From Flavobacterium sp. CFS9 (lineage in GTDB: Bacteria > Bacteroidota > Bacteroidia > Flavobacteriales > Flavobacteriaceae): a stretch of 64,000 nucleotides of DNA. The notes under the pieces are model-generated. The model did no database searches, was not told the origin of the DNA, and saw only the letters and a program-made list of their open reading frames with translations. This document shows, in pieces, positions 26,123 to 33,750 of the stretch; the stretch's first letter is position 1; each line of letters begins with the position of its first letter. The stretch is from NCBI RefSeq assembly GCF_041154745.1, contig NZ_AP031573.1:868001-932000 (forward strand), written 5' to 3'. The position numbers and the translations under genes are program-made.

Positions 26123-27757
26123 TTACTTTTCAATTTCTCGCATAGAATCCATTTTCTTATGTGCCAGGAATCCAGCAACATCTTCAAAGTGTTCTTTTAC
26201 ACGTTTGTTTCCAAACTCAAATACCTTAGTTGCCAAGCCGTCAAGGAAGTCACGGTCGTGAGAAACTAAAATTAAAGTTCCGTCAAAATCACGTAAGGCA
26301 TCTTTAATAATATCTTTGGTTTTCATGTCCAGGTGATTCGAAGGCTCATCCAGTATCAATAAGTTTACCGGTTCCAACAATAATTTAATCATTGCCAGAC
26401 GAGTTTTTTCTCCTCCTGAAAGTACTTTTACCTTTTTGGTAATATCATCTCCCTGAAACATAAACGCTCCCAGAATATTTTTAATCTGAGTACGGATATC
26501 TCCTACCGCAATAGCATCAATCGTTTCAAAAATAGTAGCATTTTCATCTAGTAATGATGCCTGATTTTGTGCAAAATATCCAATTTGCGCGTTATGTCCA
26601 ATCTCAACACTTCCGGAATCAACACCAATTTCTTTCATGATCGCTTTGATCATAGTCGATTTTCCTTCTCCATTTTTCCCCACAAATGCTACTTTCTGAC
26701 CGCGTTCGATTACGATATTAGCATCTTTAAACACCACGTGATCTCCGTAAGTCTTAGACATTTCTTTTACAATAACAGGGTATTGTCCGGAACGTGCCGC
26801 TGGCGGGAATTTCAAACGTAATGCAGAAGTATCTACTTCATCCACCTGAACAATTTCAAGTTTCTCCAGCATTTTTACACGAGACTGAACTGCGTCTGTT
26901 TTCGAGAATGTTCCTTTAAAACGCTCAATAAAAGCTCTGTTATCAGCAATCATTTTTTGCTGCTCATCGTATGCTTTTTGCTGGTGTATACGACGGTCTT
27001 TTCTCAATTCTAAATAATGAGAATATTTTGCTTTGTAATCGTAAATCCTTCCCATCGTCACTTCAATAGTACGATTGGTGATATTATCTACGAATGCTCT
27101 ATCGTGCGAAATCACAACTACTGCTTTTGCCGAATTAACCAAAAACTCTTCCAACCATTGAATACTTTCAATATCCATGTGATTGGTTGGCTCATCCAGT
27201 AAAATCAAATCCGGTTTTTGAAGAAGAATTTTAGCCAATTCGATACGCATTCTCCATCCTCCTGAAAATTCAGATGTCTGACGCGTAAAATCTTCGCGTT
27301 CAAAACCTAAACCTGTTAATATTTTTTCAACTTCAGCTTCGTAGTTTACCTCTTCAATTGCATAATATTTCTCGCTTAAGTCTGAAACTCTCTCGATTAA
27401 CTTCATGTAAGCATCACTTTCATAATCGGTACGAACGGTTAATTGCTCATTGATTTCATCGATTTCAGCTTTCATTTTAAAAATTTCTCCAAAAGCCTTA
27501 GAAGCTTCTTCCATTACAGTTGAGCCGTCTTTCGTTAACAAGTGCTGCGGCAGATAAGCCACAACAGCATCTTTCGGAGTCGAAACACTTCCGGTAGAAG
27601 GTTTGCTTTGACCGGCAATTATTTTTAAAAGTGTCGATTTTCCCGCACCATTTTTACCCATAAGGGCAATTTTATCATTTTCATTGATAGCAAAAGAAAC
27701 ATCGCTAAATAATGTAGTTCCACCAAACTGAACCGAAATATCGTTAACTGTAATCAT
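26123..27757 (-). CDS. ABC-F family ATPase (translation factor type)
   Basis: This 544-residue soluble protein has two ABC ATPase cassettes without membrane segments, as in the ABC-F family that binds the ribosomal E site. Walker A sequences are GKNGAGKST (residues 34-42) and GKNGEGKST, signatures are SGGWRMR and LSGGEKTRLAM, and Walker B segments are LILLDEPTNHMD and LLILDEPSNHLD. The linker (about 245-300) is rich in charged residues and carries the P-site contact helices. Housekeeping members such as EttA or Uup act in translation. Its promoter (27821-27850) overlaps the short-period array behind it. Confidence 0.93.
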   Translation of the reverse strand: MITVNDISVQFGGTTLFSDVSFAINENDKIALMGKNGAGKSTLLKIIAGQSKPSTGSVSTPKDAVVAYLPQHLLTKDGSTVMEEASKAFGEIFKMKAEIDEINEQLTVRTDYESDAYMKLIERVSDLSEKYYAIEEVNYEAEVEKILTGLGFEREDFTRQTSEFSGGWRMRIELAKILLQKPDLILLDEPTNHMDIESIQWLEEFLVNSAKAVVVISHDRAFVDNITNRTIEVTMGRIYDYKAKYSHYLELRKDRRIHQQKAYDEQQKMIADNRAFIERFKGTFSKTDAVQSRVKMLEKLEIVQVDEVDTSALRLKFPPAARSGQYPVIVKEMSKTYGDHVVFKDANIVIERGQKVAFVGKNGEGKSTMIKAIMKEIGVDSGSVEIGHNAQIGYFAQNQASLLDENATIFETIDAIAVGDIRTQIKNILGAFMFQGDDITKKVKVLSGGEKTRLAMIKLLLEPVNLLILDEPSNHLDMKTKDIIKDALRDFDGTLILVSHDRDFLDGLATKVFEFGNKRVKEHFEDVAGFLAHKKMDSMREIEK

Positions 27758-27820
27758 TATCTTCTGTGAATTTGTTTAATCGGTTAATCGTTTATTTGAT
27801 AACCCATTTTTTTCGTGGTG

Positions 27821-27850
27821 CAAAGATAGATTAATTAGATAATTAGGCAA
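27821..27850 (-). promoter_or_regulatory. Promoter of the ABC-F gene, overlapping the 8-bp array
   Basis: On the minus strand TTG (27848-27850), 19 bases, TATCTTTG (27821-27828). The -33 element falls within the second unit of the 8-bp array that begins at 27835. Confidence 0.72.
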
Positions 27851-28019
27851 TTAGATTGTTGGATTTTTAGACTTCTTAGACTATTAGACCTTTGGTTTCT
27901 CCAATTTCAAATTAAAAGAAAAGCTTCGCAGAGTATAAATCTGCGAAGCTTTTAAATAAATTATCTTATAGTCATAAAATCTAAACATTCTAAAGATCTA
28001 AAAATCCAAGAAGTCTAAA
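27835..28019. repeat. Palindromic pair of 8-bp arrays around a terminator
   Basis: The left arm (27835-27893) is an array of TTAGATAA, TTAGGCAA, TTAGATTG, TTGGATTT, TTAGACTT, CTTAGACT, ATTAGACC. The right arm (27980-28019) has TCTAAACA, TTCTAAAG, ATCTAAAA, ATCCAAGA, AGTCTAAA, the same period on the opposite strand. The arms are largely complementary and enclose a normal terminator (27919-27953). No gene lies between 27758 and 28020. Confidence 0.85.
27919..27953 (-). terminator. Terminator of the GlmU-like gene
   Basis: Stem AAAAGCTTCGCAG / CTGCGAAGCTTTT with loop AGTATAAAT. It lies downstream of the minus-strand GlmU-like gene. Confidence 0.8.
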
Positions 28020-28020
28020 T

Positions 28021-29196
28021 TTAATCTTTCCTCCATTTTTTAGTTTCTTCAAAAATGTGTTCTAAAATTGAAGCCTCTGTTGCATCAAATTCAATATTTC
28101 GACGTCCCATAACTAATTTCGCTGTTTCAAAAGCTTTTTTAGTCACATAAGTGGTAAAACCAGCTGCCCCGCCCCAGGAAAAACTTGGAACAAAATTGCG
28201 TGGAAAACCGCTTCCGAAGATATTAGCACTTACTCCAACTACCGTTCCGGTGTTGAACATGGTATTGATACCACATTTACTGTGATCTCCCATCATTAAC
28301 CCACAAAACTGAAGTCCGGTTTTCGCAAACCCCTCGGTTTCGTAGCTCCATAATTTTACTTCTTCGTAGTTGTTCTTCAGGTTCGAATTGTTACTGTCGG
28401 CACCAATGTTACACCATTCACCCAAAACAGAATCTCCTAAAAACCCGTCATGACCTTTGTTAGAATTCGCAAAAAGCACCGAATTCTTCACTTCTCCGCC
28501 AATTCTTGATCCCGGACCCACTGTTGTTGCTCCGTAAACTTTAGCATTTAGTTTTACCTGTGCATTCTCGCATAAAGCAAAAGGTCCGCGAATTACGGTT
28601 CCTTCCATAATTTCTGCATTCTTACCTATATATATTGGTCCATTAGAAGCATTCAATGTTACGAACTCTAATTTTGCGCCTTCTTCCAGAAATATGTTTT
28701 CAGAAGCAATAACGTTTACACTTTTTGGGATTGGCTGCGATTTTCTGTCTTCGGTCAAATACTGAAAATCTTCACGGATCGCAGCATCGTTTTTAGAAAA
28801 AATATCCCAGGTATGTTCTACGGTCAGACAAGCATCATTGTATTGAATGATTTCATACGAATCAAAATCAACTTCTTCCTGATTTTCATTGGTAAAAAAA
28901 GCAATTACATCATCCCCTTTAAAAATAGCCTGATTAGTCGTCAAATTCGAAACCATCTCAGCAAGTGTATCATTTGGCAAATACGCTGCATTGATCATTA
29001 CATTTTCCTCCATTTCTACCATCGGAAATTTTTCCGACAAATAGTCTTCGGTAATCGTAGTTATAGTCGAACCTAAACGTGCTTCCCATTTCTGGCGAAT
29101 CGTCATAATTCCAATTAATATGTCGGCAACAGGTCGTGTAAAAGTAAAAGGTAATAATGCATTCCGGACGGGACCGTCAAAAAGAATGTAATTCAT
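28021..29196 (-). CDS. GlmU-family nucleotidyltransferase/left-handed beta-helix protein
   Basis: This 391-residue protein resembles the Bacteroidota GlmU-like family: an N-terminal nucleotidyltransferase-like part (starting NYILFDGPVRNALLPFTFTRPVADILIG, with the family's TRPVADIL block) and a C-terminal left-handed beta-helix of hexapeptide repeats (NAEIMEGTVIRGPF, NAQVKLNAKVYGATTVGPGSRIGGEV, GDHSKCGINTMFNTGTVVGVSANIFGSGF). It is predicted to form or modify a UDP-sugar, such as UDP-GlcNAc, but the usual GlmU Rossmann loop is not conserved in its standard form. It follows rpmE2 on the same strand. Confidence 0.85.
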   Translation of the reverse strand: MNYILFDGPVRNALLPFTFTRPVADILIGIMTIRQKWEARLGSTITTITEDYLSEKFPMVEMEENVMINAAYLPNDTLAEMVSNLTTNQAIFKGDDVIAFFTNENQEEVDFDSYEIIQYNDACLTVEHTWDIFSKNDAAIREDFQYLTEDRKSQPIPKSVNVIASENIFLEEGAKLEFVTLNASNGPIYIGKNAEIMEGTVIRGPFALCENAQVKLNAKVYGATTVGPGSRIGGEVKNSVLFANSNKGHDGFLGDSVLGEWCNIGADSNNSNLKNNYEEVKLWSYETEGFAKTGLQFCGLMMGDHSKCGINTMFNTGTVVGVSANIFGSGFPRNFVPSFSWGGAAGFTTYVTKKAFETAKLVMGRRNIEFDATEASILEHIFEETKKWRKD

Positions 29197-29347
29197 AAAT
29201 AATTAAATTTGATACTTGTTAAAATCTTGATTTGGTTATCGGGATCAAAGTTACAAATATTTATGTGTTCCGTTAAATATGTTTTTTCTGATAACCGCGA
29301 ATTCACGAATTATTTTTCTATAACTCTTCCTTAAATAAAATTATTCC

Positions 29348-29378
29348 ATAAAAAAAGCCTCCCGAATGGAAGGCTTTT
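29348..29378 (-). terminator. Terminator of rpmE2
   Basis: Stem AAAAGCCT / AGGCTTTT with inner CC/GG pairs and a bulge, preceded by an A run that becomes the minus-strand T run, 20 bases after the L31 stop. Confidence 0.75.
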
Positions 29379-29397
29379 GTATGATTTTAAACCGCTA

Positions 29398-29652
29398 TTA
29401 TTTTTTAGCGTGTTTTGCATATTTAGTTTTGAATTTATCAATACGTCCTGCAGTATCGATAAGTTTAGATTTACCAGTATAAAATGGGTGAGATGTTCTA
29501 GAAATCTCCATTTTTACAACTGGATACTCAACTCCGTCAACTTCAATTGTTTCTTTTGTATCTGCAGTAGATTTAGTGATAAAAACTTCGTCATTTGACA
29601 TGTCTTTAAATGCAACTAATCTGTAATTTTCTGGGTGAATTCCTTTTTTCAT
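29398..29652 (-). CDS. rpmE2: 50S ribosomal protein L31 type B (cysteine-free form)
   Basis: This 84-residue L31 starts [32 protein letters not shown] and includes the family block [26 protein letters not shown]. It has no cysteine, so it is the zinc-independent type B form. It is a large-subunit ribosomal protein. The gene has its own promoter (29770-29798, minus strand) and an unusually long 5' leader of about 110 bases. The GlmU-like gene lies downstream on the same strand behind the terminator. Confidence 0.95.
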   Translation of the reverse strand: MKKGIHPENYRLVAFKDMSNDEVFITKSTADTKETIEVDGVEYPVVKMEISRTSHPFYTGKSKLIDTAGRIDKFKTKYAKHAKK

Positions 29653-29769
29653 CTTTTTATTTTATTTATTGTTTAGAGCATTTTTATTTTGAAGCTTTTC
29701 CATGGTTAGAAAAAGGTGTAAACAACAATACTCTTTTTTGTTTAAAACTTTTAATTATTTTTAAGTGCG

Positions 29770-29798
29770 CAAATTTACAACTTTTTTCGAATTAACAA
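29770..29798 (-). promoter_or_regulatory. Promoter of rpmE2
   Basis: On the minus strand TTG (29796-29798), 18 bases, TAAATTTG (29770-29777). A leader of about 110 bases follows, which includes a small hairpin CTTTTCC/GGTTAGAAAAAG-like near 29695-29716. Confidence 0.65.
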
Positions 29799-29878
29799 AT
29801 CTTTTAATCAATATTTTTAACGAGTCGGCGATTTGCATTAAAATTTTTAATATCTATCTGCTGTGTACTCGTAATTAC

Positions 29879-29886
29879 TATATTTG
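29879..29886 (+). promoter_or_regulatory. -7 promoter element of the DUF4199 gene
   Basis: TATATTTG lies 28 bases before the ATG at 29914. It overlaps an alternative TTG start at 29884, which therefore is not the real one. Confidence 0.6.
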
Positions 29887-29913
29887 TGGATTAATTTTAA
29901 AACATATAGAAAT

Positions 29914-30444
29914 ATGATCAATGAAGTTATTAAAAAGAATGGAATTACTTACGGTGTAATGATTGGAATTGCATCTGCATTATTTACTGCTACGATATAC
30001 GCGATTGATCTAAATCTGTTCACAGCCTGGTGGATGGGTATCATCGGTATTGTAATCAGTCTGACAATCAGCATTGTTTTACTTTCTAAAACCAAGAAAG
30101 AATTAAAAGGAGTTTTCCCTTTCAAAGATGCTTTTACCACTTACTTTATAGCTGCAGTAATTGGAGTTCTAATTTCTACCTTATTTAATATTGTTTTATT
30201 TAATGTTATTGATCCGGGCGCAAAAGATACTTTAAACGAAATCATGATCAAATATACTGCTAACATGATGCAAAAATTTGGAGCTCCGGCTTCAGCAATT
30301 AATGAGGCTATTACCAAAATGAAAGACAGCAGTCCTTATTCGACTTTTGAATTATTAAAAGGATCTGTTTTTGCAATCGTTATCAGTGCCATTTTTGGAT
30401 TAATTTTCGCAGCATTTTTTAAAAGCAAAACTACACAAGAATAA
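29914..30444 (+). CDS. DUF4199 family membrane protein
   Basis: This 176-residue protein (start at the ATG at 29914, behind the promoter) has four hydrophobic segments: about 12-30, 36-58, 73-100 and 153-172, and a soluble loop between the third and fourth (PGAKDTLNEIMIKYTANMMQKFGAPASAINEAITKM). This matches the DUF4199 plan. It is followed 7 bases later by a glycosyltransferase gene; in Flavobacteria these two often occur together. The function of the family is unknown. Confidence 0.85.
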   Translation: MINEVIKKNGITYGVMIGIASALFTATIYAIDLNLFTAWWMGIIGIVISLTISIVLLSKTKKELKGVFPFKDAFTTYFIAAVIGVLISTLFNIVLFNVIDPGAKDTLNEIMIKYTANMMQKFGAPASAINEAITKMKDSSPYSTFELLKGSVFAIVISAIFGLIFAAFFKSKTTQE

Positions 30445-30451
30445 AAAATAA

Positions 30452-31408
30452 ATGAATTTATCTATACTTATACCGCTTCTTAATGAGGAGGAATCACTAA
30501 AAGAACTCTATTCGTGGATTATTAAAGTGATGCAATCTAACAATTACTCTTATGAAATCATTTTTGTGGATGATGGAAGTACGGATGATTCTTGGAATAT
30601 TATTGAAAGTTTCTCTAACGAAAATCCGAATGTCAAAGGAATTCGTTTTATGAAAAACTTCGGAAAATCGCAGGCTCTGCATGCCGGTTTTGCCAAAGCA
30701 CAAGGAGATGTTATCATCACCATGGATGCTGATTTACAAGATAGCCCGGACGAAATTCCGGGTTTATATGAAATGATCACAGTTCAGAAATTTGATTTGG
30801 TTTCAGGATGGAAAAAGAAACGCTACGATTCTGTAGTAGCTAAAAACCTTCCTTCAAAACTATTCAACTGGGCCGCCAGAAAAACTTCAGGTGTCGAGTT
30901 AAATGATTTCAACTGCGGATTAAAAGCTTATAAAAATGCAGTAGTTAAAAACGTTGAAGTTTCGGGCGAAATGCACCGTTACATTCCGGTTTTGGCTAAA
31001 AATGCCGGTTTTAATAAAATCGGAGAAAAAGTGGTTATTCATCAGGCCCGCAAATATGGAGAAACTAAATTTGGAATGGAACGTTTTATAAACGGCTTTC
31101 TGGATTTAATTACCATTTGGTTCTTGTCCCGATTCGGGAAAAGACCTATGCACTTGTTTGGTGCCATTGGATCTTTGATGTTTATCATTGGTTTTTTACT
31201 GGCGGGTTATATCGGAATTTCAAAATTATACCATATGTATAATGGAATGAAATACAGCCTAATCACCAATAATCCATGGTTTTTCATTGCTTTGACTACC
31301 ATGATACTGGGAACACAATTGTTTCTGGCAGGTTTTCTGGGTGAAATTATCCTGAGAACCAAAAATAACGAAGCTCGTTATAAAGTAGCCCGAGAGGTTA
31401 ATTTTTAA
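30452..31408 (+). CDS. Family 2 glycosyltransferase with C-terminal membrane segments
   Basis: This 318-residue polyprenyl-phosphate-sugar transferase type protein begins with NLSILIPLLNEEESLKELY and has the nucleotide-binding VDDGSTDDSW, the acidic DADLQDSP (DxD near residue 91) and RKYGETKFG near the end of the catalytic domain. Two membrane segments (about 232-254 and 272-293) anchor it. It likely builds a lipid-linked sugar (DPM1/GtrB-like). It is co-directional with DUF4199 upstream; phosphoglucomutase lies 126 bases downstream, with a structured element in between. Confidence 0.92.
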   Translation: MNLSILIPLLNEEESLKELYSWIIKVMQSNNYSYEIIFVDDGSTDDSWNIIESFSNENPNVKGIRFMKNFGKSQALHAGFAKAQGDVIITMDADLQDSPDEIPGLYEMITVQKFDLVSGWKKKRYDSVVAKNLPSKLFNWAARKTSGVELNDFNCGLKAYKNAVVKNVEVSGEMHRYIPVLAKNAGFNKIGEKVVIHQARKYGETKFGMERFINGFLDLITIWFLSRFGKRPMHLFGAIGSLMFIIGFLLAGYIGISKLYHMYNGMKYSLITNNPWFFIALTTMILGTQLFLAGFLGEIILRTKNNEARYKVAREVNF

Positions 31409-31418
31409 CGTAAAACCC

Positions 31419-31497
31419 TAGCCCCGATAGCAGTGAAAATCCTTTTTCTTTTTCCTTTAAAAAGAAAAAGATTGAAACGAATAGCGGGAATAAGCTC
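31419..31497 (+). repeat. CCCCGAT...GCGGGA structured intergenic element
   Basis: Conserved-looking ends, TAGCCCCGATAGCAGTG (31420-31436) and ATAGCGGGAATAAGCTC (31481-31497), surround a perfect 12-bp hairpin CTTTTTCTTTTT / AAAAAGAAAAAG (31442-31453 and 31459-31470) with loop CCTTT. I have an impression, from general acquaintance with Flavobacterium genomes, that similar units recur between genes. Only one copy is in this window, so repetition cannot be shown here. It lies just after the glycosyltransferase stop and could act as a terminator or processing site. Confidence 0.6.
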
Positions 31498-31534
31498 TAT
31501 AAAAAACTTATTATTTTAATACAAAAAGACACGA

Positions 31535-33265
31535 ATGATGAATATAGCACCTAATATTCTAAATGCAGTAAACGAATGGCTAACCCCTACATTTGACAGC
31601 GAAACGCAAGCTGCTGTTAAAGAATTAATGACAACCTCACCAAAGGAACTGGAGGAAAGTTTTTATAAAAATCTGGAATTTGGAACTGGTGGAATGCGTG
31701 GTGTGATGGGTGTTGGAAGCAACCGAATTAACAAATACACTCTGGGAAAAAACACACAGGGTTTATCTGATTATTTACATATTGCGTTCCCAAACCAACC
31801 TTTAAAAGTGGTTATCGCTTACGATTGCCGTCACAACAGTAATACCCTGGCAAAGGTTGTTGCGGATGTTTTTTCGGCAAACGGAATTCACGTGTATTTA
31901 TTTTCAGATTTACGACCAACTCCGGAATTATCGTTTGCACTTAAATATTTAGGCTGCCAATGCGGAATTGTATTAACTGCTTCTCACAATCCACCGGAAT
32001 ATAACGGTTATAAAGTGTACTGGGAAGATGGCGGACAAATTGTACCTCCACAAGATAACGCAATCATCGACACGATCGAAAACTTAAGTTACGATAAAAT
32101 TAAATTTAAAGCTAACGAAAGTCTGATCGAGTATATCGACACTGAACTTGACAAAGCTTTTGTAAAATCGTCTATCGAAAACGCAAGCTTCAATACTCCT
32201 GCTAAAGCAAAAGACAACTTACATATTGTTTTTACTTCTTTGCACGGAACCTCTATAAAATCTATTCCTGATACTTTATCTCAGGCAGGTTATAAAAACG
32301 TACACATCGTACCGGAGCAGGCTATTCCTGATGGAAATTTCCCAACGGTAAAATCTCCAAATCCTGAAGAACCTGAAGCTTTAACTATGGCTTTGGCTTT
32401 GGCTGATAAAACAAATTCGGATATTGTAGTTGGAACGGATCCTGATTGTGACCGTCTTGGGGTTGCTGTTAGAAACAACGAAGGCAAACTGATTTTACTG
32501 AACGGAAATCAAACCATGGTTATGATGACTGCTTTCTTATTGAAACAATGGAAAAAAGCAGGCAAAATTAACGGAAAACAATTCATTGGATCTACCATTG
32601 TTTCAACTCCGATGATGATGGAATTAGCCACCAATTATGGCGTTGAATGTAAAATAGGATTAACCGGTTTTAAATGGATTGCCAAAATGATTAAAGATTT
32701 TCCTCAACTTCAATTTATTGGAGGCGGTGAAGAAAGCTTTGGTTTCATGGTTGGCGATGCCGTAAGAGACAAAGATGCTGTTGCTGCAACCTTATTAATC
32801 TGCGAAGTAGCCGCTCAGGCAAAAGCAGCAGGAAGCAGTGTTTACAAAGAACTTCAACAGCTTTATGTTGAAAACGGTTTCTATAAAGAACATCTGATTT
32901 CTTTAACCAAAAAAGGAATGCAAGGTCTGGAAGAAATCAATCAGATGATGATCAGTTTACGTGAAAATCCTTTGAAAGAAATCAGCGGACAACGTGTGAT
33001 CGTGATGGAAGACTATCAGTCTTCAATTGCCTTGAATTTATTGACCGGAGAAGAATCTGTAATGGATATTCCAAAATCAAATGTATTGATTTATTATACC
33101 GAAGACGGTTCTAAAATTTGTGCAAGACCAAGCGGAACTGAACCAAAAATCAAATTCTACATTAGTGTTAATGCACAGTTGGATTCTGTTGAGGATTTTG
33201 ATGCGGCAGAAAGCTACCTGGACGAAAAGATACAAAGCATTATTGCAGGTATGCAATTGAACTAA
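31535..33265 (+). CDS. Phosphoglucomutase/phosphomannomutase
   Basis: This 576-residue cytoplasmic alpha-D-phosphohexomutase interconverts hexose 1- and 6-phosphates. The active-site loop is LTASHNPPEYNGYKVYWEDG (phosphoserine in TASHNP), the metal loop is GTDPDCDRLG, the sugar-binding loop is GGGEESFGF and the phosphate-binding loop is RPSGTEPKIKFY. The size is typical of the larger PGM/PMM type of Bacteroidota. Two ATGs are adjacent, and the second (31538) is an equal candidate start. It is followed 4 bases later by the broken DUF1016 frame. Confidence 0.94.
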   Translation: MMNIAPNILNAVNEWLTPTFDSETQAAVKELMTTSPKELEESFYKNLEFGTGGMRGVMGVGSNRINKYTLGKNTQGLSDYLHIAFPNQPLKVVIAYDCRHNSNTLAKVVADVFSANGIHVYLFSDLRPTPELSFALKYLGCQCGIVLTASHNPPEYNGYKVYWEDGGQIVPPQDNAIIDTIENLSYDKIKFKANESLIEYIDTELDKAFVKSSIENASFNTPAKAKDNLHIVFTSLHGTSIKSIPDTLSQAGYKNVHIVPEQAIPDGNFPTVKSPNPEEPEALTMALALADKTNSDIVVGTDPDCDRLGVAVRNNEGKLILLNGNQTMVMMTAFLLKQWKKAGKINGKQFIGSTIVSTPMMMELATNYGVECKIGLTGFKWIAKMIKDFPQLQFIGGGEESFGFMVGDAVRDKDAVAATLLICEVAAQAKAAGSSVYKELQQLYVENGFYKEHLISLTKKGMQGLEEINQMMISLRENPLKEISGQRVIVMEDYQSSIALNLLTGEESVMDIPKSNVLIYYTEDGSKICARPSGTEPKIKFYISVNAQLDSVEDFDAAESYLDEKIQSIIAGMQLN

Positions 33266-33269
33266 AAAA

Positions 33270-33701
33270 ATGAGTGACAAACCTGACACAAATGACAAAC
33301 CTGAACTATTAGACTCGATAATTGGACTAATAGATCAGACGCGTCATTCTGTTGCCAAAACGGTTAATCAGGAATTAACACTCTTATATTGGAAAATCGG
33401 AAAAACGATTAATGAAGAGATTCTAAAAAATGATCGGGCCGATTATGGAAAAAAAATAATTCCTTCATTAAACGAAGCTTTAACCAAAAGATATGGAATA
33501 GGTTTCAATAAAAGAAACCTACAAAGCTTTATCAAGCTAAACTCTGAAATACAGGACTTTGAAATTTTGCACACACTGTGTGCAAAATTGACTTGGTCTC
33601 ATATCAGATCATTAATTTACATTGAAGATGATATAAAAAGGTACTCCAAGAAAGATCTAAAAAACCTATCTTATCAATTACCTAAAACAAATTATTGCTA
33701 A
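33270..33701 (+). pseudogene. Truncated DUF1016 (YhcG-type) N-terminal fragment
   Basis: This 143-residue frame matches the N-terminal domain of DUF1016/YhcG proteins: LLDSIIGLIDQTRHSVAKTVNQELTLLYWKIGKTINEEI, then FNKRNLQSFIKLNSEI and LTWSHIRSLIYIEDDIKR. Full-length members have about 330-350 residues and end in a PD-(D/E)xK nuclease domain, which is absent here. After IEDDIKR the expected FYxxMAxxxxWSxRxL segment is missing and the frame ends within 20 residues. It is a likely decayed gene lodged between pgm and the MsbA-like gene. It could still be expressed as a short protein. Confidence 0.6.
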
Positions 33702-33750
33702 AAAAAGCTCAAAACATCTTTCCTATAGCAGAAAATAACATCAAAAATAA

